From: Symbiodinium natans
Lineage: Eukaryota > Sar > Dinophyceae > Suessiales > Symbiodiniaceae
Reading direction: 5' to 3'
DNA length: 64,000 nt
Assembly (NCBI GenBank): GCA_905221605.1
Contig: CAJNDS010000990.1
Location: 505,235-569,234 of the forward strand
In this document: positions 8,201 to 14,743 of the stretch, piece by piece
Layout: the number at the start of each line of letters is the position of its first letter
How positions within the stretch are numbered: position 1 is the stretch's first letter
Program-made: the position numbers and the translations under genes
Notes under the pieces: generated by a model
The model's database searches: none
The model's input: the letters and a program-made list of their open reading frames with translations, nothing else
What the model was told of the DNA's origin: nothing

Positions 8201-10700
8201 CCACGCTGGCTTTGGATGGCAACACCAGCGCGAAAGGGTACTGGCTCTCTTTGCAAATTGCAGTGAGAACGGTTACCAAACCAGCCCGCTTCTTTTCTCC
8301 TTCTTCTTTGTTCACTTCCTTGCCTTCTCCAGAAAAGAACATGTAGTCGGAGTAGATCACATGCTCCTTGGGGTCTTCCTTGACCCTCCTGTGCTGCTTG
8401 CTCTTACCTTGCCCCATCACACAAACAGGGCACCAACTCTCGAAGTTGGCATGGTGGAGGTTGTGTTCTTCCACCTCCTGAGCCGACGGCTCCTTCGGCG
8501 CCTTGATGACCTTGCTCTGGTCTCTTTCTCTGTCCTCATCTATCATCAGCCGATCCACTGCGTCTTCGTCGTCTTCCACAACTCCTCCATGAGCTTCCTC
8601 TCCTTGCGCAATCTCTTCTTCATATGCCTCGTCTAGTCCTTGCATCCATTCGCCTTCATAGTCTGGCTGCTCTTCCTCAGCAGCTGCTTCTTCTCTTTCT
8701 GGCTTCAGCCTGAACCAGGTTTCTCCCAGCCAAGCATGCTTCATATCCCTCATTGCAAAGCGCTTGTCTTCCCACGCACTCCGATCTTCCTTCTGGGACC
8801 CATCCTCCTCGAAGATCATCTTGGTGAGCCTTCCACTCTCCAGTCTCTCCAAGGGCACAGGGAGATCCTTGATCTTTGGCGCAAACAAACGCTTTCTTGG
8901 GCTGTTGTGCTCTCGAATGAGATACTCCACCCCATCCTTCACTTCTCTCTTCCAGCGGTCTTCCTCTCGACGACCCAGATCCGGCTTGTCGGCAATGGGT
9001 GCGACCCTCCTGCCTCCTGCAGGCGCGCTCCCTTCGCCCACGTCCATCACTTTCAAGTACCACCTTTTCCCATGAAGCTCAAGTGGTACGGTGTCACCCG
9101 CGCTGGTCTCGAGGAAACACCCTCCTGGGCTGAAAACCACCTTGTGTCCTCTCGCTACCAAACTGTGAACCGAAACTAGGCTCTCAGCAGCATCCGTTAC
9201 GGTCATTTCTACTGCTCCTTTGGTTTGTCCGAACATGACCTGAGGGTACTGCTTTCCATACACCTTAAGCGGCGTCCCTTGCACGCTGAACAAAGGCTTC
9301 GCTTTCGAGGCATCCACCTGTGCTTCAAAGTCTCCTACTTTTGCTACACTCTCACAGGCTCCTGAGTCGATGAGAAGATACCGGTTGCCTAGCTGTTTTG
9401 CAGTCACAGCTGCAACGGAACTCTCACTCACAGTGAATATCACATCTTCATCACTCCACTTGACAACACGCTGCGTACCTTCAAACACAGAACCAATCCC
9501 TGCACCGTTGCCACTCCGGTCTTCTGGGGCATTCCCGGATGCACCCGTCCCACCGGTCTCGGTGTAGGCCTCGCTGTCGACTGCTCCAACCTTCCACCAG
9601 CAGTCTGCAGCAATGTGACCATGCCTGTGGCATATATGGCACTGCTTTCCAGCGTGCGGATTGTTGTTCTTTCCTTTCCCATCGTTTTGCTTTCCTTTGC
9701 CTCCTTTGTTGTTGTTGCCTGCTCCTTTTCCCTTGTCGGTTTTGCCTTTCTTTCCGTCCTTACCTTTTCCTTTGCCGTTGTTGTCCCACCTGTTGTTGTT
9801 CCACTTCTCCTTCCATTTGTCCTTTCCTTTGTTGCTCCAGTTGTCCTTTCCTTTGTCGCCCCAGTGGTCCTTTCCTTTCTTCCATTCTCCTTTCCCTTTG
9901 CCTTTGTCTCCTTTTACTCCGCCGATGTCCATAGGCCTCACTCCCCCATCATCATGCTCAGCAGTTTTGTTTGAGGCTTTGGGCATCCCGAACTGTGAAC
10001 CTTGAGGCCTTTTCCACAGGTTTCTGTTGATCAGATACTGTTCGATGTACTCTCTTATCTTGTCGTATCCGTTCAACACATCACTGTGCATGAAGATGCT
10101 TTGCTGCAACTCTTTCGGTGCAATATGAGCCAAAATGGACACTTTCTCATCTTCTGAAAACGCTGTGTTGTACGTACGCTCAAACTCTCGAAGTTCAGCT
10201 TCCCACTGGTGAAGCGCTGTGCTCCACTGTGCAATGTCACTCGGAAACGAGGGATTTGCTAAGTGCCTGCGCCACACCCAGGCCTTAGTCCGATGCGCTG
10301 GCTCGCTCAGAAGCACCAATCTTCTCCAAACCTCAAAACCGTTGGCATCACGCAACCCTTGTCCTATGACGTTCATCGTTGGCTCGGGACAGTACTGTAT
10401 CAGAAACGTGTACATGGCTTTCGACAGTCTACTTTCTTCGAGGCTAAATTTGGCTTCATCAATCGGGTTCTTACTGGCTCCATGCTTTTCCAACAACTCT
10501 GGGTAACGCTCATGCACTGTGCTTGACCATGCCATGAAAACATGTTTGAACTTTTCCCATTCTTCTTTCTTGCCGTTAAACGTGTGCGGTTTTGGAACAT
10601 GACTGGGGTGTATCAGTTCTTTCTCTTTTCTTTCGGCGCTCCCTGTGGCTTGTCTGCTGCTGCTGCTGCTGACTGTGCTTGAAGTGCTCGTTCTGCTACA
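5232..10700 (-). CDS. Gag-pol polyprotein of copia-type retrotransposon
   Basis: Frame open from 10700 to the stop at 5232. The first ATG is at 10535 (1767 codons), but sense-looking Gag sequence (HVPKPHTFNGKKEEWEKFKH) lies upstream of it, so translation probably enters from the 10819 ORF by a -1 shift. Domains, numbered from the 10535 ATG: Gag helices 1-190; Lys/Gly/Asn-rich basic tract 205-292; CCHC zinc knuckle C299-C302-H307-C312; protease with DSGA at 390-393; integrase with a short H691/H695-C702/C705 zinc site and catalytic D730, D802, E839 (36 residues between the last two); RT with D1262 and HIDD at 1375-1378; RNase H with D1555, E1597, D1633 and HVD1653. All catalytic residues are present and nothing interrupts the frame. 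Acidic linkers (612-680) separate protease and integrase. HIDD replaces the usual YVDD, keeping both Asp residues. Probably functional. Confidence 0.95.
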   Translation of the reverse strand, partial: CSRTSTSSTVSSSSSRQATGSAERKEKELIHPSHVPKPHTFNGKKEEWEKFKHVFMAWSSTVHERYPELLEKHGASKNPIDEAKFSLEESRLSKAMYTFLIQYCPEPTMNVIGQGLRDANGFEVWRRLVLLSEPAHRTKAWVWRRHLANPSFPSDIAQWSTALHQWEAELREFERTYNTAFSEDEKVSILAHIAPKELQQSIFMHSDVLNGYDKIREYIEQYLINRNLWKRPQGSQFGMPKASNKTAEHDDGGVRPMDIGGVKGDKGKGKGEWKKGKDHWGDKGKDNWSNKGKDKWKEKWNNNRWDNNGKGKGKDGKKGKTDKGKGAGNNNKGGKGKQNDGKGKNNNPHAGKQCHICHRHGHIAADCWWKVGAVDSEAYTETGGTGASGNAPEDRSGNGAGIGSVFEGTQRVVKWSDEDVIFTVSESSVAAVTAKQLGNRYLLIDSGACESVAKVGDFEAQVDASKAKPLFSVQGTPLKVYGKQYPQVMFGQTKGAVEMTVTDAAESLVSVHSLVARGHKVVFSPGGCFLETSAGDTVPLELHGKRWYLKVMDVGEGSAPAGGRRVAPIADKPDLGRREEDRWKREVKDGVEYLIREHNSPRKRLFAPKIKDLPVPLERLESGRLTKMIFEEDGSQKEDRSAWEDKRFAMRDMKHAWLGETWFRLKPEREEAAAEEEQPDYEGEWMQGLDEAYEEEIAQGEEAHGGVVEDDEDAVDRLMIDEDRERDQSKVIKAPKEPSAQEVEEHNLHHANFESWCPVCVMGQGKSKQHRRVKEDPKEHVIYSDYMFFSGEGKEVNKEEGEKKRAGLVTVLTAICKESQYPFALVLPSKASVDYASKAMISWIKDLKWDKVVIHFDQESALNKIYERVQKEMGDTVTLRRSPRYSSQSLADGEMVNGFLAGKIRTWLAEVSEKYKVKIGCDSVLFPWIVRHSAWTVARFHINHSKTTAFRVINGFDYVGEMMTFGQVSLAKFPKQKDKAAPRWIRGVYAGKNAAGDEHLVLTESGVQTCRTVRRLPESARYEAAILDKAKGVPWNRYLGIATSKVVQERSESKGVAVPELEPAETYDFKPETIVVPMPAPRAADDAGKESEKAALQEPESKRARVEPAQASRPPGDTGNAAASTQQFNIATPDASMGTDSLDTSMYVPSVPGDVAQNMVDSVSNHGTWLEGSALLPKEDVGVYKKWLKQNKDCFNETMVSNIMDYLDTLQIDEKELRRARKEELRKLNEVYGAFTPRDGRQITKDLTVFGHKWVDKVTEGVAKSRLTCQDFKKKQEANEKHNSEYPSNFCPTPHATSRKLLEVYSLTTKMPRVKADLSSAFLIAKDGGDAKGQPVMMKPPKEWLEEYDEWYAKASPEMQEQMKNVPKESVLWQIDGNLYGRQSAAAQYRDRLETILTKELPKGVYQFHRGTLDACVFRCVRTGIVLIHHIDDFDVCGPAELLDDLLKVQLPKCGCKLKVGELEWPGAASSSTSEFLGRKKILVEGAVVTMPNEKHTTDILRMLGLEDAKPSPVPGKKLNLKDDKLLEGRAKEIYASCVGSATYLSQDRPDIKFACKELAKRIRNPRECDMQNLKTLGRYLRGTMHVGHVTKMSEDFEPAAGIPLQGYCDSDWAGDREDRKSTSGQAIVLGGTVVETSARSQQGTPATSSGEAEVRALTQCAQDLVFVRNLGVEDFGMTIDVPRLFCDSSAAIQVARRLGVGKMRHVDLGHFYIQELVKEKRVIVQKIKGTENPSNALTKHLTTGKEMEEAREMLGLVTLDKQGLDKHVTKNSMQTIGAVNIWKKWQPQQCSKLNIKQFVSAVTRHRPLRESPHGSHSSWTG

Positions 10701-10819
10701 TCAAGTCTAGCTTCGGCCTCTGCTGTCTTCTTTTGTTGCTCTTCAAAGGCAGCGTTGGCTCGTTGCATACCAAGTGTTAGGTCCTGCACTCTACGGGCTA
10801 ACTCTTCTAGAGTTGCCAT
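10613..10819 (-). CDS. Gag N-terminal coiled-coil ORF, -1 frame relative to gag-pol
   Basis: 68 codons from the ATG 10819-10817 to TGA 10615-10613. It begins MATLEELARRVQDLTLGMQR and forms a heptad-like coiled coil (LEELARRVQ...ANAAFEEQQKKTAEAEARLDVAERALQ) followed by a Lys-rich tail. I recall this type of start at the N-terminus of dinoflagellate copia Gag proteins. It overlaps the open gag-pol frame by 88 nt (10613-10700) and moving into that frame needs a -1 shift, most naturally in the A/G-rich run at about 10614-10632. No textbook slippery heptamer is evident. It is the first ATG after the ATG-free leader. The shift may be programmed, or a single-base lesion in an otherwise intact element. 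Confidence 0.7.
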   Translation of the reverse strand: MATLEELARRVQDLTLGMQRANAAFEEQQKKTAEAEARLDVAERALQAQSAAAAADKPQGAPKEKRKN

Positions 10820-10946
10820 TGAAACTACCAAAAAAAAAACTCAAACACACACAAACTGTACAGGCTTCACGAACACAGAAGCGGTGCCGAGTTCGGCAGC
10901 AGCCTGCTTGAGCTGCTCCCTCACACTCGGCGGTGTCACCCGCACT

Positions 10947-12158
10947 TCAGCGGTTCCAACCCGCTCCTGAGGACTGGTACCAAGAGCCTTGCCACTGGTG
11001 CCAGCCTCCCGTTCCTCTCGCTCTGTACCACTCGTTCCAAAGCCGATCTCGCTCCCGATCTTGGCGGCTCCACGGCTCGTCACTCCTCTCTTCGTTCTCT
11101 GTGTCCTCCTCTGTGACTCTGTTGTCAAAGCTCGGCGTCACCTGCCGTCGCCAGCCCACAGAGGAGGCCCGACTTTCGAGGTCCCAGCTCGAGGCGGCCC
11201 CCGCACTCGAGTGCCCCACCGATGGGCGGGCTTTGGCACGCGGAGGCTCAGATGGCTCCGGCGGCGGCTGCTTGTGCCGCTTTGCTTGTTCCCGCCTTTC
11301 ACGTGCCCTGTCGGCCTTCTTCAAGGCAGACTGCACACCGTTCGGATCCTCCGGGTCAGTGCTGCGCTCCTCTGAGCTTTCACTTTCCCAATCCGAGGTG
11401 TTTCCGGACTGCTCCTCTTTCTTGACCTCCTGCTTGATCTCGCCTTCACTTTCGGAGTCCCACACCGATGTTGGCTGGTGTGTGAGCGTAACCACTGAAG
11501 CCCCGCTTCTTGCTGGCTCGGTGTGTCCCGCCTCTGTAGGCGGTATCACCCGCGCAGCACTGCTGGGTTCTTCTCGCTCCTCGCTGGCCTCTGCCTCGTC
11601 CGAGGAAGCTGCTGTGCCGCGCCTGCTGGTCCTTGCCAGCCGCCCAAGCCCTTCTTGCACCCTCTGACCAGCTACCTTCTGCAAGTAGCTCCTTCTAGCT
11701 TGTCGTCCAGGGTTCTGCGCTGCGATTGTAGCCAGCCCTGGGTACTGGGCCCTCAAGCGCTCCCACTGTCCACTGTCACTGGTGGGAGGTAACTCTTCAG
11801 GAACCCAGGCGTCCTCGTCTAACCACTCACCAAACCCAAGGTTGCTGCCTTCGCTGGGCCTGGCTTGTAGTCTGAGCGCGTCCTCTGCAGACAAGTCTCC
11901 AGGCACAGGAGCCTCTTGCGGTTCCCTGTCCCTGGACTCCGACCTGTTCAGCGCTCGCTCTGCTCGTCTGGCAAAGCCTCGTAGGATCCTTCGCTCCTCT
12001 GCTTCTGCACTACGATGACGACTGCGAGGTGCGTCGGCTTCTCTCCCTTTTCTAACACCCTTCTTGGTCTTTCCAGACCCCTTTCCTTTTGCTCCACCTT
12101 TTCCCGTGGTGCCTTCTTCGCGACTGCTACTGGCGCAGTTCGCTTCTGTCTTGCTTCT
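10947..12158 (-). CDS. ORF1: 403-codon open frame without any methionine
   Basis: Open between TAA (12161-12159) and TGA (10949-10947). There is no ATG in this frame, and none in any sense-strand frame between 10820 and 12310; the first GTG that others might call as a start is at 11906. Composition: Lys/Gly-rich start (KGGAKGKGSGKTKKG), Arg/Glu-rich middle, three acidic Ser-Glu patches (SSDEAEASEEREEPSS; WDSESEGEIKQEVKKEE; WESESSEERSTDPED), a basic RARERREQAKRHK stretch, and a Trp/Gly-rich end (WNEWYRARGTGGWHQWQGSW). An open frame this long is unlikely by chance at this base composition, so it is probably translated, by a non-AUG start, by splicing to an upstream ATG, or as part of a shifted fusion. 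No homology recognised. A short overlapping frame (10841-11128) also reads plausibly (VREQLKQAAAELGTASVFVK) and may be its true C-terminus. Confidence 0.5.
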   Translation of the reverse strand, partial: RSKTEANCASSSREEGTTGKGGAKGKGSGKTKKGVRKGREADAPRSRHRSAEAEERRILRGFARRAERALNRSESRDREPQEAPVPGDLSAEDALRLQARPSEGSNLGFGEWLDEDAWVPEELPPTSDSGQWERLRAQYPGLATIAAQNPGRQARRSYLQKVAGQRVQEGLGRLARTSRRGTAASSDEAEASEEREEPSSAARVIPPTEAGHTEPARSGASVVTLTHQPTSVWDSESEGEIKQEVKKEEQSGNTSDWESESSEERSTDPEDPNGVQSALKKADRARERREQAKRHKQPPPEPSEPPRAKARPSVGHSSAGAASSWDLESRASSVGWRRQVTPSFDNRVTEEDTENEERSDEPWSRQDRERDRLWNEWYRARGTGGWHQWQGSWYQSSGAGWNR

Positions 12159-12297
12159 TTAACGAGGGTTTTGGCAAGACTCCCTCGAGTCCGGCAGGCT
12201 TTGTCGCCCTGCCTGCGGTGTCACCCGCTGCTGCTTCACACGCAGCTAACGGTATCACCCGTTGTTCACGAGCTCCGGTCGACTGGCTTCTGAACCA

Positions 12298-12312
12298 GGA
12301 GCTCCGCTACCA
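12298..12312 (-). other. Primer binding site, TGGTAGCGGAGCTCC
   Basis: On the element strand TGGTAGCGGAGCTCC follows the 5' LTR with no spacer. The complement of its first seven bases is GCTACCA, the kind of 3' end found in eukaryotic initiator methionine tRNA, the usual copia primer. The exact tRNA cannot be confirmed without the host tRNA set. Confidence 0.75.
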
Positions 12313-12448
12313 TGCGAAACGAGCGGAAACCTATTTTCTCCCACTCTTGCTTGTGCCAATAAAGGGCTTCGGTAAAGACACCTCTATACAACTGTACAAG
12401 GTACATGCTTTACCTAGAAAGTGGTGTGGGGTCAGCAACTTTCGCACA
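12313..12448 (-). repeat. 5' LTR, 136 bp
   Basis: Same sequence as 4756-4891. An ATG spans the LTR/PBS junction on the element strand (12313-12311) and opens a 15-codon frame ending in TGA; it is the only sense-strand ATG before 10819. Confidence 0.95.
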
Positions 12449-12453
12449 GTGAC
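12449..12453. other. Target site duplication (right), GTGAC
   Basis: Pairs with 4751-4755; sequence resumes with the tandem array (ACCCTCCCAAACCCC), matching the neighbouring unit after its own GCGAC. Confidence 0.9.
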
Positions 12454-13020
12454 ACCCTCCCAAACCCCTGTCACTTCCAAAACCATGAAAACCATGGACC
12501 GCGTGACACCCACCCGGCCCCATTGCGCTCCATGCGTCCACGGACCCAAGCGCGTGCCACCCGTCTAGCTAATCGCGTGGCACTTTTTTCTGAGGAGAGC
12601 GCCCCAAACAGTTCCTTTTGGGGAAAAACCACAGGCCCGAAGCGCGTGAGGACCAAAGGCCCGAGCGCGTGACACCCACCCGGCTCATGTTGGCCGCAAT
12701 TGTGCTCATGATCGGAGACCGTGGGAGACCGCAGGCCCGAAACACGTGACACCACAGGCCCGAGCGCATGACACCCGCCTGGCTCATGATCGGAGACCAT
12801 GGGAGACCACAGGCCCCGAAGCGCGTGACACTCACCCAGCCCCAATTGGCCCCAATTGTGCTCATGATCGGAGACCATGGGAGACCGCAGGCGCGAGCGC
12901 ATGACACCCGCCCGGCCCCAATGGCCCAATTGTGTTCATGATCGGAGACCATGGGAGACCACAGGCCCGAAGCGCGTGACACCCATCTGGCCAAGCGCGT
13001 GACACTTTTTTTTTTCTGAG
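12454..13020. repeat. Right part of ~75 bp tandem array
   Basis: Units start with CGGAGACC(A/G)TGGGAGACC at about 12712, 12790, 12868 and 12942 (spacing 74-78 bp) and carry GAAGCGCGTGACACCCAC plus CCCAATTG. A boundary module with a T-run, CTGAGGAGAG and a CCCCAAAC...GGGG hairpin occurs twice (about 12575-12632 and 12990-13050). Long ORFs across this region are repeat artefacts. Confidence 0.85.
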
Positions 13021-13050
13021 GAGAGGACCCCAAACGGTTCCTGTTTGGGG

Positions 13051-13620
13051 AAAAACATCGTGTGAGCATTGTGTTTGCAAATGGGGAGGGCTGCCCCCCC
13101 CCCCAACCCCCCCGCTTTTTTTTAAGCCGTGCAGAGCGTGCTGCAAAGCCCAAGAAACTTGTTGACACCCATCATGTGAGCAGGGTGTTTGCAAATGGGG
13201 GGGGCTGCGCCCCCCCCCCCACCCCCCTGCTTCTTTTGAGCCGTACCAAGCGTGCTTCAAAGCCCAAGAAACTAGTTGAAAAACATCGTGTGAGCATTGT
13301 GTTTGCAAATGGGGGGGGGGCTGCGCCCCCCCCAACCCCCTCGCTGTTTTTTGAAGCCGTGCAGAGCGTGCTTCAAAGCCCAAGAAACTTGTTGACACCC
13401 ATCATGTGAGCAGGGAGTTTGCAAGTGGGGGGAGGCTGCGCCCTCTTTTAAGCCGTGCCAAGCGTGCTTCAAAGCCCAAGAAACTAGTTGAAAACATCGT
13501 GTGAGCATTGTGTTTGCAAATGGGGGGGCTGCGCCCCCCCCAACCCCCCTGCTTTTTTACGCCGTGCAGAGCGTGCTTCAAAGCGCAAGAAACTTGTTGA
13601 CACCCATCATGTGAGCAGGG
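13051..13620. repeat. Alternating two-type tandem array (A/B units of ~95-116 bp)
   Basis: A units begin AAACATCGTGTGAGCATTG (about 13053, 13281, 13492) and B units begin CACCCATCATGTGAGCAGG (about 13167, 13397, 13601), so the array is A-B-A-B-A-B. Nearly every unit has TGTTTGCAAATGGGG followed by a G-run/C-run hairpin (GGGGGCTGCGCCCCC type) and ends GCTTCAAAGCCCAAGAAACT; the B unit at 13397 has lost most of the C-run. The G/C stems vary in length between units. Confidence 0.85.
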
Positions 13621-13640
13621 TGGCTTTTAGGTTTGACGAA

Positions 13641-13933
13641 ATCCGTCCAAAATGTAAGCAGAATAGGGTTTCCTTAGGAAAAACCAACGAAAACCTCAAG
13701 GAAATGACAGGATATCTGTCCAAAATGTAAGAAAAATAGGGTTTTCCCTAGGAAAAACCAAGGAAAACCTAAGGGAAATGACAGGAAATCCGTCCAAAAT
13801 GTAAAGAAAATATGGTTTTCCCTATGAAAAACCAACGAAAACCTAAGGGAATGACAGAAAATCTGTCCAAAATGTAAGGAAAGTAGGGCTTTTCCTAGAG
13901 AAAACCAAGAAAATCGACCCCCTCAAAAAAAGA
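13641..13933. repeat. 73-74 bp tandem array, four copies, each with a palindromic core
   Basis: Units start ATC(C/T)GTCCAAAATGTAA at 13641, 13714, 13788 and 13861. The core GGGTTTTCCCTAGGAAAAAC is nearly self-complementary and varies between units in a way that keeps some pairing. No coding capacity. Confidence 0.85.
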
Positions 13934-14213
13934 CCAGAAACAAAAAAATCACCCCCCAAAAAAACTCCACCCATTAGAAAAGTCACCATTAGAACAAGCC
14001 ACAGGTCAGCAAACAACGAAGTTGCAGTCAGCAAGCGGACAGCCACAATATAGCCTGAAGCCCCTCAAGTATGGCGTCGCATTCGCAAGGCCGTCGCGGC
14101 TACAAGCTTGCGGGCGCAGAGATACGAGATTTCGGGTTTTGAGCTAGAGGTTTAAGAGGGTGTACAGAGCATAGAGCCTTAGGGTCCCGGTCTGGTCCGA
14201 CTTCGTTCCCTGC
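13934..14213. other. Spacer, nothing recognised
   Basis: Short A-runs and C-runs near 13940-13980, then unique sequence. No gene or repeat recognised. Confidence 0.5.
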
Positions 14214-14385
14214 ATGCGAGGCTGGATTCTTATGGGTGCAGACTTGACTCAGCTAAGCAGAGAAAGTAGACTGACTCACTGAAAGAACAAGCCATGTTTG
14301 CGAGGCTGGATTCTTATGAGTGTAGACTTCACTCAGCTATGCAGAGTAATACTGAGATTGACTGACTGAAAGAACAAGCCATGTT
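14214..14385. repeat. Tandem duplication of an ~85 bp unit
   Basis: GCGAGGCTGGATTCTTATG starts at about 14217 and again at 14299; both copies continue with AGACTT(G/C)ACTCAGCTA and end GAAAGAACAAGCCATGTTTG. Two copies only. Confidence 0.8.
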
Positions 14386-14719
14386 TGTTGACTTGAAGCT
14401 TTCGTGTTTGCGACTCTGCGCTGTTTCGTGCTTTCTGACGCACGGGCTCGTGTTTACCAGCGGTTCTGGTCTGCTCTGGGTTTGCTGACTGTTGCGCTGG
14501 TGTTTTTGAATTGTTGCCTGGGTGTTGTTGACTCCGGCCGTGTTCGTTTGCGACTGTTGCGTCCCTGTTTTCGACGCCTGTTTTGCTGACTGTTGCCCCT
14601 GTTTTCCGAATGTTGCTTCTCTCCAAGCGCTTCACTACACGTAGCTGCAGTCTGGTTGCTTGATGGCGCGGGCACCAGGTACCGACCACCTATGTAGGCT
14701 ACTTCCAGGAGGGCAAAAG
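14386..14719. other. Spacer with irregular GTTTGC/GACTGTTGC repeats
   Basis: The words GTTTGCGACT, GCTGACTGTTGC and CCTGTTTTC recur irregularly between 14400 and 14620. No gene recognised. This is the last stretch before the telomere-type islands begin. Confidence 0.45.
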
Positions 14720-14743
14720 GGTTTAGGGTTTAGGGTTTAGGGC
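14720..14743. repeat. TTTAGGG island (first from the left)
   Basis: Three GTTTAGG units. No such island was found between 1 and 14719. Confidence 0.85.

Larger units (their letters stand above)
5226..12261 (-). repeat. Dispersed 12-nt motif of the LTR element (8 copies, sense CGGGTGACACCG)
   Basis: Written on the + strand as CGGTGTCACCCG: exact at 5227-5238, 7346-7357, 9089-9100, 10931-10942 and 12216-12227; CGGTATCACCCG at 11541-11552 and 12250-12261; ACGGTGTCACCCA at about 8071-8083. All copies have the same orientation. They fall in the leader, ORF1, gag-pol and ORF3, in different reading frames (coding GDT, RVTPP or RVIPP), so the nucleotide sequence rather than a peptide is shared. Confidence 0.75.
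4756..12448 (-). mobile_element. Complete Ty1/copia-type LTR retrotransposon, 7693 bp
   Basis: Both 136 bp LTRs, the 5 bp target duplication, a primer binding site after the 5' LTR, a polypurine tract before the 3' LTR and an uninterrupted gag-pol frame are present. Domain order is Gag zinc knuckle, protease, integrase, RT, RNase H; integrase before RT defines Ty1/copia. The LTRs look identical over 136 bp by eye, so insertion is recent on an evolutionary scale. Extra parts not in standard copia elements are a long ATG-free ORF1 region at the 5' end and a membrane/zinc ORF3 at the 3' end. Orientation is minus: transcription would start in the 12313-12448 LTR and run leftwards. Inserted into a tandem satellite array. 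Confidence 0.95.

Noticed and set aside
9660-9940. Simple repeat-like C/T-rich tract as a separate feature
   Set aside because: It is the Lys/Gly/Asn-rich Gag segment read on the opposite strand.
10126-10138. 13-nt match to the 3' part of the spliced leader (CCATTTTGGCTCA, minus strand)
   Set aside because: It lies inside Gag coding sequence and encodes in-frame residues (SILAH); most likely coincidence.
5314-10526. Many + strand ORFs opposite gag-pol (for example 7090-7503, 8640-9179)
   Set aside because: Antisense shadows of the polyprotein; no domain, and their reading follows codon bias of the sense strand.
12471-13398. Minus-strand ORFs of 152-199 codons
   Set aside because: They lie wholly in tandem arrays and their translations repeat with the DNA unit; no independent coding sign.
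13051-13620. Possible CRISPR-like repeat/spacer layout
   Set aside because: Units are long, contiguous and alternate in two types; no spacers; eukaryotic context.
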